Part shown: in pieces, positions 23,652 through 34,442 of the stretch
Layout of the letters: every line of letters begins with the position of its first letter
How positions within the stretch are numbered: the first letter of the stretch is position 1
The notes under the pieces: model-generated
What the model was told of the DNA's origin: nothing
Seen by the model: the letters and a program-made list of their open reading frames with translations, nothing else
Database searches by the model: none
Translations under genes and position numbers: made by a program
Assembly (NCBI RefSeq): GCF_023159225.1
Contig: NC_063170.1
Coordinates: forward strand, 28,236,301 to 28,300,300
Direction: 5' to 3'
Length of the DNA: 64,000 bases
Source: Perognathus longimembris pacificus
Taxonomy: Eukaryota > Chordata > Mammalia > Rodentia > Heteromyidae

Positions 23652-23857
23652 GTGTCTAAGTTTTCACTACATTGGAAAATATAACTGTTTCTATCTCAGA
23701 GAACTGCCTAGGATTTAGGCAGAGAACAAGTAATGAACATAGTATTTGACATACAAAATATTAAATAAGGGTACTAATTCTTGCTGTAGTTATTATTTTC
23801 ACATTTACCATAGGATAGCTACTCCTCTCTTTTGTTAAAATGGGCTTTTAAAACCTA

Positions 23858-23911
23858 TGTAGTAGAGCGCCTGCCTAGGAAGCACGGGGTACTAAAATCA
23901 ATCTCTAATAC
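23858..23911 (+). repeat. ID-like SINE fragment split by the ERV
   Basis: The text GTAGAGCGCCTGCCTAGGA is ID-like. The sequence resumes after the ERV at 26478 with TACTCCAAACAAGACAGAAA. The ERV thus landed in the 3' part of an ID-type SINE. Confidence 0.6.
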
Positions 23912-24219
23912 TGTTGTGCCAAGTTGCAAGACCACCCCCAAGAAGACCACCGAGATTCAGACACTCCGAAATGCAAAAGCAAGGCAAGGCTTTATTTAAC
24001 GAGCTGCCAACTCGGGCCTCGTCCTACCCACCGACACAGCGGAGGTTAGGAGGAAGCCCCGAGCTGTGATTACACAGGGCTTATAAAGGCAAAGAACAAG
24101 GTTACAACAATCAGCTGTGCAAGCAAGATTAGAACACAGGTACAAATCTGATTGGCTCAGGGTTCGATTCTAAAATGGGGTTCACGTGGTGGGGCCTGAC
24201 TTCAAAGTCTGGCACCTCA
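23912..24219 (-). repeat. 3' LTR of the young ERV (308 bp)
   Basis: This is the second copy of the same 308 bp LTR, with the same CCAAT, TATA-like and AATAAA motifs, preceded in element order by the polypurine tract. The AATAAA on the minus strand could act as a transcript end for the element. It could also act as a premature poly(A) site for the host gene, which is transcribed the same way. Confidence 0.92.
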
Positions 24220-24240
24220 TTTCCCCCTTTTTCTTTTTGG
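24220..24240 (-). other. Polypurine tract adjoining the 3' LTR
   Basis: The minus strand reads CCAAAAAGAAAAAGGGGGAAA directly before the 3' LTR, the expected plus-strand primer of reverse transcription. Its position agrees with the tRNA-Pro site at the other end. Confidence 0.88.
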
Positions 24241-24586
24241 TACCTTGGGAGCCAATCATGGCTCCATTCTGTCCATTTTAATGGCTTGCATGTCTAGGGG
24301 ATGATATAGAGGTAAGGCATGGGCCAGTAGGGCCAAAAGTAGTATCCGAAAATAACTCTGGTCCCTCTGTTTTAAAGGGGGGCTGATGGGTGAAGATCAT
24401 CCATCTTCTGTAATTTCTTCAGGCTGACTCAGGGGCGTTGACCTTACCTAGCCAGGAACCTATAACCTTAGTCTACTTTACCAAGGGACTGCAGGATTCA
24501 CCTCACTTTGGAGTGAGCTGCCAAAATGACATCAACACTAGCCAGGGTAGTAAGGAAAGAAGGCAAAAAGAAAATTATAACAATAT

Positions 24587-24784
24587 TCAGTCTAACTTTC
24601 TTTTCTTGAGGCGAAGGCGAAGCGGCTGAGTTGGGTGCTTGGAGACCTCCCATGTTCCACTACGGTAGTTGTCATCCAGGGCAAAGGGGTCAGCTGGCCT
24701 GGTGTAGAAGCAATGAACCCAAGTGGCGATGCCGTCCAGGGTCCCCTCCACCGTGGTTAATCTGTTGATTGGGGGCATTGGCAA
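24587..24784 (-). pseudogene. Integrase C-terminus-like pol remnant in ERV
   Basis: An open minus-strand stretch of 65 codons reads through RLTTVEGTLDGIATWVH, later GTWEVSKH, and ends in a basic tail (RLRLKKRKLD, then stop). The DGI-x2-W-[IV]-H pattern, followed by a W-x-V and a basic C-terminus, resembles the end of gammaretroviral integrase. The rest of pol is missing. The reading frame is intact, yet without the catalytic core it cannot be functional integrase. The similarity is judged by eye. Confidence 0.55.
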
Positions 24785-24789
24785 GCTGA

Positions 24790-25169
24790 CAGGCCTTTAA
24801 CAGATCTCAATAAGGACAACACAATCTCAGGTCTACAAGCTTTCTTTCCTAAACAGATGTATCAACTTAAAATTCTTACTGCCAGTCAGGGCTTTGAGTA
24901 AATGCGGGGGGTGAGATTTTAATCTATCCTCTCATTTAACAAACTTACCCTTACTAACCACTATCACAGATGACTGGCAAATTCCTGCCCAGTAGACAGA
25001 CATGGGCATTGGAAAGGCATGCTTATGAACTATTCTTCTAGGACTTCCCGGCTTTAACTTTTGAAAGGCCAACAGTAGTGACTCTAGGATCTGACACCAT
25101 CTCTGCCATCCAAGCAGCGGCTTACTGCCTCTGGATGCTCCATCACTTTTGTCCCAGGAGGAGTGACTT
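24790..25169. other. ERV interior without recognisable coding sequence
   Basis: This part of the ERV, and 25441-25690, hold no open frame of note and nothing I can assign to gag, pro or env. They may be captured or decayed sequence. Confidence 0.5.
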
Positions 25170-25440
25170 TCGACTTGGACTCAGGGCCTGAGTGCTGTCC
25201 CTCAGCTCTCCAGCTCAAGACTAGCACCCTACCACTTTTGAGCTCCACACCACTCCGTTCCCAGCACTCTGCTGGCTGATTAGAGACAAGTCTCTCACAG
25301 GGACCTTTCTTTGCCCGGGCTGGCTTTGAACCGCAGATTCAGATCAATGAGTCTTATAAGGGGCCACTTTACTCCAATTATAAGCAACAAGGTGGTCCAC
25401 ACAGAAGTAGTTTTTAAGCATGCTCTCTTACCTGGAACTT
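25170..25440 (-). repeat. SINE-like segment with unusual head, inside ERV
   Basis: On the minus strand the segment contains the B1-like middle (GGTTCAAAGCCAGCCC) and a Geo-type tail (AGCACTCAGGCCCTGAGTCC). It is preceded by ~90 bp that is not B1-like (starting near GCATGCTTAAAAACTACTTC). The same head-plus-SINE arrangement recurs at 43877-44158 within an L1 3' UTR. It is in sense orientation with the ERV. Confidence 0.65.
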
Positions 25441-25690
25441 ATTAAGGGTCAGTATTAGATCTCGACAAACTTGTAGGAATCACCTGTGTTTCTCTGTGGG
25501 CCTGCTGGAAACTGTTACAAAAAACCTACAAAGAAGCTGGAATGGCAATTAAACATTTTGGTAGCCATAATTCTCCTTTTCTCACTTTGCAATAATTATT
25601 TAGGACAATTTTACTTCCAAATTTCTTCCAAAAGGCTACAAAAACAAAACAATTAATACAAAAGGAGGAAAACACACAGGCCTAAGAAAA

Positions 25691-25950
25691 GTTACGAGTT
25701 GGAGATCTCCCAAGCTGGCCCACAACCTCCTACAAGGGTGCAGAAGGAATGGACCCGAGTTGGCCCACAACCTCCTGTAAGAAGGAGTGGACCCGAGTTG
25801 GCCCACAACCTCCTGCAAGGGTGCAGAAGGAGTGGACCCGAGTTACGAGTTGGAGATCTCCCAAGTTGGCCCACAACCTCCTGCCAGGGTACAGGAGGAG
25901 TGGACCCAAGTTGGCCCACAACCTCCTGCCAGATAAGCAGAAGGAGCAGA
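25691..25950 (-). repeat. ERV leader tandem repeats (~45 bp unit, ~150 bp higher order)
   Basis: The core AGGAGGTTGTGGGCC (minus strand) occurs five times, each followed by a CAA/AGC…GGGTCCACTCC-type segment and separated by about 40-70 bp. A larger unit beginning GTTACGAGTTGGAGATCTCC on the plus strand occurs at 25691 and again at 25842, giving a ~151 bp second-order repeat. Several short ORFs over this region on both strands are artefacts of the repetition. Repeats sit where packaging or leader functions are expected; no function is shown. Confidence 0.85.
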
Positions 25951-26099
25951 CCCAAGTACAAGGTGGGCGGGTTGAGTCTCGTTTAGGAGGCCCTCCTGGT
26001 CAGTTCTGGCCAAAAACCAAACTGACTCGCGCCCTACAAGTATAAGCAAAAGCAAAACAGACAAACAGACAAATTACAGGACAAGACAAATGAACAGGG

Positions 26100-26118
26100 C
26101 TGTTTTCTTACCTTCGGA
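26100..26118 (-). promoter_or_regulatory. Candidate retroviral splice donor in ERV leader
   Basis: The minus strand reads CCGAAGGTAAGAAAAC just after the primer site, a strong GTAAGA donor at the position where simple retroviruses carry their major donor. Its use is inferred. Confidence 0.5.
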
Positions 26119-26145
26119 GTCTGGGGTCTCGGGGTCTCTGGGGCC

Positions 26146-26163
26146 ATCCCGGACGAGCCCCCA
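26146..26163 (-). other. Primer binding site, tRNA-Pro type
   Basis: The 18 bases read TGGGGGCTCGTCCGGGAT on the minus strand, the well-known proline-tRNA primer site of gammaretroviruses. It is separated from the LTR end by two bases. This fixes element orientation and class. Confidence 0.9.
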
Positions 26164-26165
26164 AA

Positions 26166-26473
26166 TGTTGTGCCAAGTTGCAAGACCACCCCCAAGAAGA
26201 CCACCGAGATTCAGACACTCCGAAATGCAAAAGCAAGGCAAGGCTTTATTTAACGAGCTGCCAACTCGGGCCTCGTCCTACCCACCGACACAGCGGAGGT
26301 TAGGAGGAAGCCCCGAGCTGTGATTACACAGGGCTTATAAAGGCAAAGAACAAGGTTACAACAATCAGCTGTGCAAGCAAGATTAGAACACAGGTACAAA
26401 TCTGATTGGCTCAGGGTTCGATTCTAAAATGGGGTTCACGTGGTGGGGCCTGACTTCAAAGTCTGGCACCTCA
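26166..26473 (-). repeat. 5' LTR of the young ERV (308 bp)
   Basis: On the minus strand it runs TGAGGTGCC … CTTGGCACAACA. Visible control elements in order are a CCAAT box (AGCCAATCAG), a TATA-type box (CTTTATAAG) and a polyadenylation signal (AATAAAGCC), the usual U3-R layout of class I LTRs. It matches the 3' LTR in length and, by eye, in every base. ATAC immediately follows on the plus strand as the target duplication. Confidence 0.92.
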
Positions 26474-26519
26474 ATACTACTCCAAACAAGACAGAAACAA
26501 CGACAGAAACAAAACTCAA

Positions 26520-27956
26520 ACTCTATCTATGCTACCCAAGGTCCCACTGGTTTCCAACATCCTAAGACATGTGGACCATCCATTTCCCTATTTTTATATG
26601 GCTAATCCTTCCCCTCAAAGAACTGTAAGCATCTTTTAAAAAGAAATCCTTATAATTATTGTAGTCTGCATGTTTTTCTCCCCCATTCTCAAATTCATAT
26701 ATTAGGAAGAGGAATGGACTTTAGAAAGCTGCTAAGTCACGTGAATGGAATAATCATGAATAGGACTGTCACCCTTACAAGAGAGGCCAGCCCTGTGAAG
26801 ATTCAGTGAAGATATCATTGTGAACCAGAAAGCAGGTCATATTCACTGTATCTGTCAATTCTTTCATCTTACACTTTCAGCTTCTAGACCTTCAAGAAAA
26901 ATCCTGTCCTCTAAAAGCCGTTCAATTCAAAGTATTTTGTTACCACTCAGCACTCTTAACTATGCAATTTTCTCTCCTTTCATTTCTCAAAACGTGATCA
27001 TTGTCATACCTTTCCTGCCTTTGCATTCTAAGCCTCACTAACCTGACCTGACCCTATTTAGGCCCAGACCAGCTCAGGTACCATTATGCCATGCCACATG
27101 TCTCCATGTTCACATCCTGTGTCCTTTCTCTCCTGGCTCATCTCTGGTCACCATGGTGTCCCACTTCAGCTCTCCATTGGAGCTGAACTGGTTTGTTGGT
27201 AGTATTTTTGTTCTTTCTTTCCTCTCTGGCCTGTTTCCTAACTGAGTATATTTGTGGGCTACAGGCCTTTCTAACAATTGGCTACTTGCAGACTGCCTAC
27301 TGCTAACATTCTAATAAAGACTCTAAGATTCAATCCTTCAACATGTGGCTTCTCTGGTAAATTACCTTATAATAATATGAGTACATCAAACAAAAGAGGC
27401 TTGTAAGATACTTCATATGCTACAGAAATGATTTATGCAAGTATTTGTTGTGTTACTATCTATGTCAATCTCAGTAAATCTTAGTTTGCTCAGCTATGAA
27501 CTGGGACTACTAAAAATACTTCATAGAGTTATGAGGACAATATGTATTATTTCATTGTAACAGTAGGACATATACAGTCAGTTAACATAGTAAACATAGT
27601 AAGTAGTAAAAATATGAGATTTTGCATGAACTCTAAAACACAACCATTTAACATGTTGGGCCCCTGGAATAGGTTTCCTTGGCTTTCTGCTTTGTGCCTG
27701 CCTTTATCTATATTCTGTGTCAAATAAATTTTTTTGTATCATTGATTTGCATGCCAAAGTTGGCCCAAAAAATTATTGAGTGAATGAAGAACAGGAAAGG
27801 AAGATGGGTGAGTAGACAGATTTGTAATGACATCAGTTCTTTACTCCAGAACTCCAAACTTCCTGAGTCCTTTATCACTTGGGTATAACCTATTGCTTCC
27901 TGCCTATCTCCCATTTCATTTGCATTAGAATCCACCACTAGAAAGTATACTTCACT
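26520..27956. other. Unique intron sequence, possible old LTR at 27040-27335
   Basis: Around 27040-27335 a CT-rich stretch ends in TTCTAATAAAGACTC, which might be an ancient LTR end. The rest is unassigned. Confidence 0.3.
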
Positions 27957-28300
27957 GTGGGCTGGAGGTATGGCTCAGTGATAGAGTGCCTGCTTAGAAA
28001 GTATAGTTCACTCACCTTAAGTTTTTGTCCATCTCATTTGATCTGCCCTTTCAGTTCTATCCAAAATCTAAACACCAGGGTATTCGAATATTATCTGTCC
28101 CTACTAGTGAGTGCAAGTGCTGTGTGAGTCACTGGGTACTAGTCAGGGAGTACTTTTTACTGTCTCTTCAGAAGTGCTTTAGCTTTTAGAATGCTTATGA
28201 ATGGTTTAACTACAGAATGAGCCCAGAGCCTGGGCTCTATCCCCAAGCTGGCTCTTCTCCCCTCCCCTCCCACTAGTGTTCTACTACTTGAGCCCTTTGT
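27957..28300. repeat. SINE scraps
   Basis: A sense ID-like A-box piece at 27957-28003 (GGCTGGAGGTATGGCTCAGT) and an antisense Geo-like piece at 28215-28300. Confidence 0.55.
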
Positions 28301-29880
28301 GCTTGCTTTAAAAAAAACAAACAAACTAGGGATGTACACAATAACTTTTTTCTAAAAGAAAGGAAATTGGTACTGATTTGATGGCCTGGAAGAAGAAATT
28401 TTTCTTTGTATTACAGGTTAGACTTTATAGATCCTCATACATATACAACATATGGTTGCAAATACAAACCAGGATATTTTTATAAAAAAGAAATAACCAT
28501 AATTAAATGTAAACAAATTTATACCATATAATTACAATGACTGAGGACTAACAACATATAACGGGAAATATTCTGGCTCAAATTTTTCATTTCAATGTTA
28601 GACTATATTTTTAATAAATTTCTTCATTATAACAAAGCACATGAACATGAGTTTGCTAACTTAATTAAGTGTTCAGTGGAGGGAACACTTTCATCGTATA
28701 ATAGTATCAGCTTGGTGTACTACCTGGTTCAAAACTGCAACTCATCTTACTTAAAATTTAAAACTATCATAATTAAGACATTGCAAGTTCATCTGTCAGA
28801 TTGTAGTTTTTAAATTACTCAAATCAGGTCAAAGTGGTAAGGATAGCAGATCTGCACCTGGGGCCTATAAATAAAGCAGTATAATAAACTTTCAAAGGGA
28901 GTACAGAGAAGCTAGAATATGATCATGCCTCATAGATTTTCTTCTCCTTGTTCTTTTTTAAGTCTATGTATTCCAATAGATGATTCATTGATGAGGTCAA
29001 AAAATTAAAAGCTTTGAACAAGTTTTCAGTGAATGTTTCTTTGAAATGCTCCCCCTATCTATTCAGTTGTCACCAGCTAACAACCAGGCAATTTACTGAT
29101 TATTATTTATGCCTCTTTTCTAAAGTTTCTTCATGCTTAAAGGGACAAATGAGGATTTCTCTCTTTTTCCCACTAATTATTGTATATCATGGTGTTCTTT
29201 TCATTTATCAATACACAGAATATGTCTATTAAGACATTCTGTTTAACAGCCAGTTTGTAGCTGTTCATACTATCAATGTCATGTCATGGTTTTAATCATT
29301 GAGGCTAGTCAACCTTTGGAGCTGAAATCTCATGGTAACAGTGATACCATCAGCCTAAATCACTCAAGGCACTGCTACCATTGCATTATATGATTTATTT
29401 CAAGACTTGTTCTCAGAAAAGAATGGTAGGTTTAGATGTGGGGAGAAGCACAAAGGTCAGAGTCTGAATCTTTTCTAGGAGGAAGGCAAAAAAAAATATA
29501 CAGATGTCAATTCACAATTTATTCACAGAAACAACGTAACAGCCTACTGATAAGTCTAGTCTTATTACTTTACTGTTGTATTTTTCTTGTAGTCTGGTTT
29601 AGAATATGAAGAATGGTTCCAATGTTAATGTCTTAAGAGTCTGCTAAGTGCCATGTATTATTCAAGTGTACTTTGACCTATATTCTCACAAAAAAAACTC
29701 ATTTTAAAAATCAGGAAACTGACATACAGAACTATGAATAATTTGTCAAAAATTATACATTTTAGTTTTAGAGCTTAGCTTAACATGTAGATTATGTCTA
29801 GGTCTGAAGTTAAAAATGACAGATACTACAGTGTGTGTGTGTATTTCACAGTGCTGCTGCTACTGTGATTTCCAAAGAAA
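28301..29880. other. Unique intron sequence
   Basis: Nothing recognised. Confidence 0.5.
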
Positions 29881-29888
29881 TGGTGGTG

Positions 29889-29891
<3 letters not shown>

Positions 29892-29941
<50 letters not shown>
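29892..29941. repeat. (GT)n microsatellite
   Basis: About 25 GT units, embedded at the edge of an old repeat. Confidence 0.95.
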
Positions 29942-29943
<2 letters not shown>

Positions 29944-30400
29944 GAGATATGAAGAGATAAAGGAGGAAAAGTGGGAAAGAAATTTATTTAAAGGAACTGG
30001 CCCATATGATATTGGAAGCTGCAAAGCTCCAAAATGTGCAGGATGGTTTGGCAATCTGAGGAATGAGGAGGGCTGATGCCCAGAACTAGTCTGAGTCTGG
30101 ATGCCTGAAAACCCTGAGTGGTGATGGTGTAGATCTAGTCTAATCGCAGGTTGACTTGAGAGCCAGAGGAGCTGGTGTTATTCTTCAAGTCCAGAGACAA
30201 GAAAAAAAGCCAATATCACAGTATGAAAGTAGACTTACAATGAGAGTCTTCCTTCTACTGAGGACAATCTGGTTTACTCGGTATTGATTTAAATGTTAAT
30301 TTTGGAAACAACTCATAAAAATACCTAGAATAGTTTTTGGCCGAATATCTGGGCAACCTGTGGTCCAGTTAATTTGACACAAAATTAACAAATTGTTGGT
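29942..30400. mobile_element. Ancient repeat resembling an L1M 3' UTR
   Basis: The order AAGGAACTGGCCCATATGAT, CAATCTGGTTTACTCGG, then CCGAATATCTGGGCAACC and GTTAATTTGACACAAAATTA resembles a common mammalian L1M 3' segment. Orientation not fixed. Confidence 0.45.
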
Positions 30401-31098
30401 CATATAAACAGGTTAGTATTGTGTTTGGTGTGTATGGGCAGAATGATGCAAAGGTCCAACAACAAACCATTCTTTATTCATTTGAGATCAGATTTTAAGA
30501 TAATAATTTTAGATGTTGCCTAAAAATGTGTATTTTCTGAATTTTGATAGAATATAATTATTTAGTTCTCGTCAATTAAGTTTTAAAATTATCTCTCCTA
30601 TTAAAAATCTATATAATACAGACAGCTAATAATTCTTAATTTTGCAACAATCCACTAGCCTTAATCCAATTAGTTTTATTTTTAATATGCTGTATGCTGA
30701 ATAAAATAAGCTATGGTGGCTAGCTTTAATAGGCCTTTTATTGAAAACAAGAAATGGAAGAAGACATGAAAAGAAAAAAAAAAGCACAAAGATTCAGTTT
30801 ATACCTCACTGGAGGAGGGGCTTGTCTCAAGGGCAGTGCATTTGAAACATTCTGTGCCTCTGCTTTTGGGGCTATACATAACTCATTTATGCTCATTACC
30901 CCTCATCAGTGGGTCTTGCCAACATTCAGCATTTTTTTTCATTACACTCATTTTTCAGTAAAATTTCATTAGCTGAAGAAACCAGGCAGATACTTTATAT
31001 GTGTATTCCAAGTGGGATGGTACACCAGCGATACATCTCCTCAGGAATTAAGTAACAGTGTGAACACAGGCATATCCTAACGGAGATGCCCTCACATC
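30401..31098. other. Unique intron sequence
   Basis: Nothing recognised. Confidence 0.5.
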
Positions 31099-31113
31099 TT
31101 GCTTCAGCATTTC

Positions 31114-31322
31114 TTTTTTTTTTTTTTGGCCAGTCCTGGGGCTTGGACTCAGGGCCTGAGCACTGTCCCTGGTTTCTTTTTGCTCAAGGCTAGCACTCTG
31201 CCACTTGAGCCACAGCGCCACTTCTGGCCATTTTCTGTATATATGTGGTGCTGGGGAATCAAACCCAGGGCCTCATGTATATGAGGCAGGCACTCTTGCC
31301 ACTAGGCCATATCCCCAGCCCA
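31114..31322 (-). mobile_element. IDL-Geo SINE with clean duplication
   Basis: Reversed full dimer flanked by TTGCTTCAGCATTTC at 31099-31113 and 31323-31337. Confidence 0.93.
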
Positions 31323-31540
31323 TTGCTTCAGCATTTCTAACCAATCCGAAGCAGCAACATGAAGAAAATTAACAGGAAAGCAGAGAAAGTTGAGTAGAAA
31401 TATCAGAGGAATGACATGTCAAACATGGTTAAAAAGCTATACTTGGCTCAAGTGTGGGAGAGCTGGCCAGGGAAAAAATGGTCCTTTGGGGTCAATGTAT
31501 TTATGTAATAGATTCATGATCCTTATGGGCTTTGCAATTT

Positions 31541-31690
31541 TTTTATTTTTATTTTAAAGTTGGTGAATAGAGGGGTTACAGTTACATAAGTCATGCATTA
31601 AGTACATTTCTTTTTTAACAGTGTCACCCCCGTTCCTTAAGTTTCTCCCAGTTTTTTCCCTCTCAACCCACCCACCTCCCCTCAAGTTAG
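31541..31690 (-). mobile_element. L1 3' end fragment
   Basis: Antisense L1 3' UTR end (GAGGGGTTACAGTTACATAA) with the CT-rich tract inward. Confidence 0.7.
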
Positions 31691-34442
31691 ACTTTGCACT
31701 TAAAATCAAAGTGAATAAATTGGAAAAATATTCCTAGACATCCAATATATAGTTCTAAATGCCTAGATAAATAAATCAGGCAATGCTTTTTGACAGCAGT
31801 TGTTTCAATGACTCCAATAATCTTGGAAGGCGAATGCTTTCACTTGGCCACAATGAATTTATTTTTCACATAATTTTACTCCTTTCTAAAACACTTGCTG
31901 TTACTGGACACCTCTATATATTTGTCTTAAAGAAACCAGAGTGCTAAAGATCTTTCCTATTTCCCAGAAACAATGATAAAGTAATTACACAAGCCAGGTG
32001 GAGTCCTGACCCATGGTATTTACAGATAAGGGGAGGAAGAAATAGTGAAAACTTACAGAAACACAATAGGAAAAAGCAACTTTAGGAAAAATTCATGAAG
32101 ACAAGACAGAGGAGGAAGAAGCATACAGAGAAAATGTGGCTTCCAAAAATTGACTCATGTCATTCTTAAGAGTTTCTATGTCATTTGGAAGGATCTCAGG
32201 TTATGGGATGGAACCAAGAAGGGACCCTGATGGTAGAAAAGGAAATCAGGCTTTACAGTCATGCGGAGAATTAAAAGGGGGGGAGTATAGTAAAGCTACT
32301 TGTTATGTTCCCACTCTACACACACTTGGGGTGCCTGTACTGATTGGATCAGTGGCTGAGTCGAAAATATCACAGCTGGAGGCCCTTTTTATTATCTGGT
32401 AACAAAACTGGATAATAATGGGCAATGGAAGAGGTAGGAAAGGTCTATTTAAAAAACGGGGTGCCAGGACTCCACTTTAGCCGCAGCACCATATCTCGTG
32501 GTGAAATACTACCCGGGATTTTATTTGAAAGACGGGTTTCCTTGACAAACCAGCAGTTTACTTGATGGGTGAGGAGACAGCGCTAGAGAGAAATAGATAA
32601 GACCTAATAGCAAGTTGAGTAGACACAGAAGTAGAATCGAGGTCTCTTACTGACTTGATCTAGTGTTCTTCCCAGTAAGTCAGGTTAGATTATTGTACAA
32701 TCAGAATATAGTTCCTTAAGATATAATATTAAATTTGAGACCTCAGTGACCAAAAGGGCTATGCTACGCAATGATTTAGCAATAAAACACTTTACTCAGA
32801 AAGAAACACAGAGTGACCTACTTAAAAACAATAATGTCAAATGTCTTTGAGTTTAAACAGGATTTGTCAATTAAGAGGTCATTAATAACATTTTACATGT
32901 AGTTTTTGTAGAGTGGTGATATAAGCAGGCAGGCTCTGCATTACAAGGCATGAAAAATTGGGGAAATGAGAAGGTACAAATATTAACCTAAGTCTACAGG
33001 AAGTGAGAGGTCCTTGAGAGAAGATTCTAAAAACATTCTTGTAAAATGTTTAAAAGGTTTATTAAAATGACTTTTCCTTTTTTAATGTTTAGGGTAGGGG
33101 ACCTGCAAACCCATGTTTAGATTCAGGGAAATAAGTATGTAGAACAAAAAGTTGAATGAATGAATGAATACAAATATGGAATTAAGGTGAAGAACATAAA
33201 AGCTGGATAAATTAATGCCTGGGAATAGGCAAAGGGAAGTTTTTAATCTTCCAAGAGTCAGAAGAAAAGATTAAGTCATAATTGGAGGCAAAGATCTTGG
33301 CATGGACTAGACTGCATTAGTCCTTCTTAAATTTTACTTTATATACCCTTCTGAAAACTCACAGCTCTAGCTCCCACTTTTAACAATTTTGACTTAAGTA
33401 CTCTGCTACATTTTTCATTGCCATATTCTTGGACTGACTTTATAGTTTTTTCTGGTGTGTGATTAATGATATGATTAGAAGTCAAAACCAGGGTCCATGA
33501 GAGAATGATAATACTTAAAACCAAGCCCCCATTCTACCATGACTGACACTGGGGTAATTGGTACCAGTGTGAGCAGGAGGGAGCATTCAGTTAGCACAAA
33601 CAGCTGCTGGCTAGAATTACCGGGCCTGTGTAGTTTGGTGCAGAATGCAGGGAAGAAATTAAATGAATTTGATAGTGATGGCGTGGGTCTGCAAAGGATG
33701 GTGCCAGACATCATACATGATGGTAAACTAAAAACATGTTGCTTTTCAGAAGAAAGTAAGAAAGTATCTACTTTGGTGGGGGAGTATCTCATGTAAATCT
33801 AAGTACAAGAAAGAATTAGCCACGGTGTATTTTTAACATGGTATACACACAAAACAGGTCTCGGTTTTCAGTGCAACTTAAAAAATATATATATATATGC
33901 TGCAATCTATTAATTAAAATGAATTTTAACTGTTATAAAACATCGGTTACATTTTTTAAGTTAGATAATCAGTTTCAAGAGGAGTATTCAGGTTATTTAA
34001 CTTTGTTTTTAAATGGCTGCATCAGAAAAAAATATATTTTTTAATTAAAATATTTCATCACTTGTTAAAAGTGTATTTTCGATCTGAGTTTGGTAAAGTA
34101 TTATTTTACTTGCTGTTGTACTACCAGACGGTTGGCTTGTAATTTCCTAAAGAGAAAAATTGCCCTTTTTACTAGAAAGCCTTGTGTATTGCCAGTTTTC
34201 CGGTTTGGGAAAATCTAAGGATTTACTGTGGTTAGTCTTACAGAAGAAATGTGGATTTGATAAACTAGTGCCTATGGGGAAACAATATGATGTTCACATA
34301 GAAGGGTAATAAAGATTGCTCAAAATTTGGAAAGATTAATGGCATCGATTCATTAAATTATATCAATATGTGGCTTGCTATCTTCTGAAAAATATTTTCA
34401 CAAAGCATGTTTTAGGCATTACATTTGGGCATTTCTAATATA
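31691..34442. other. Unique intron sequence
   Basis: No repeats recognised apart from short (GAAT)n near 33155 and (TA)n near 33882. Open stretches on both strands at 33475-33796 show no family resemblance. Confidence 0.45.

Larger units (their letters stand above)
23912..26473 (-). mobile_element. Young non-autonomous class I (gammaretrovirus-like) ERV
   Basis: This 2,562 bp provirus lies on the minus strand. It has two 308 bp LTRs (23912-24219 and 26166-26473) that look identical base for base, 5' TG…CA 3' termini and a 4 bp target duplication ATAC (23908-23911 and 26474-26477). A primer binding site complementary to tRNA-Pro lies 2 bp inside the 5' LTR. The 1,946 bp interior has a tandem-repeat leader, a SINE-like segment, an integrase C-terminus-like remnant and a polypurine tract, with no recognisable gag, protease, reverse transcriptase or env. 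Identical LTRs imply a recent insertion. The lack of genes implies mobilisation by proteins supplied from another element. It is in sense orientation with Phkb and lies inside its 33 kb intron. Confidence 0.9.

Noticed and set aside
25691..25950. Possible CRISPR-like array
   Set aside because: Direct repeats without unique spacers, inside a retroelement leader in a mammalian intron.
25692..26064. Overlapping frames rich in Trp, Pro and Gly on both strands
   Set aside because: Generated by the ERV leader tandem repeat, which is frame-independent; no gag resemblance.
33475..33796. Overlapping frames of 85-105 codons on both strands
   Set aside because: No domain, no splice context in phase with Phkb, no family resemblance; remains unassigned intron.
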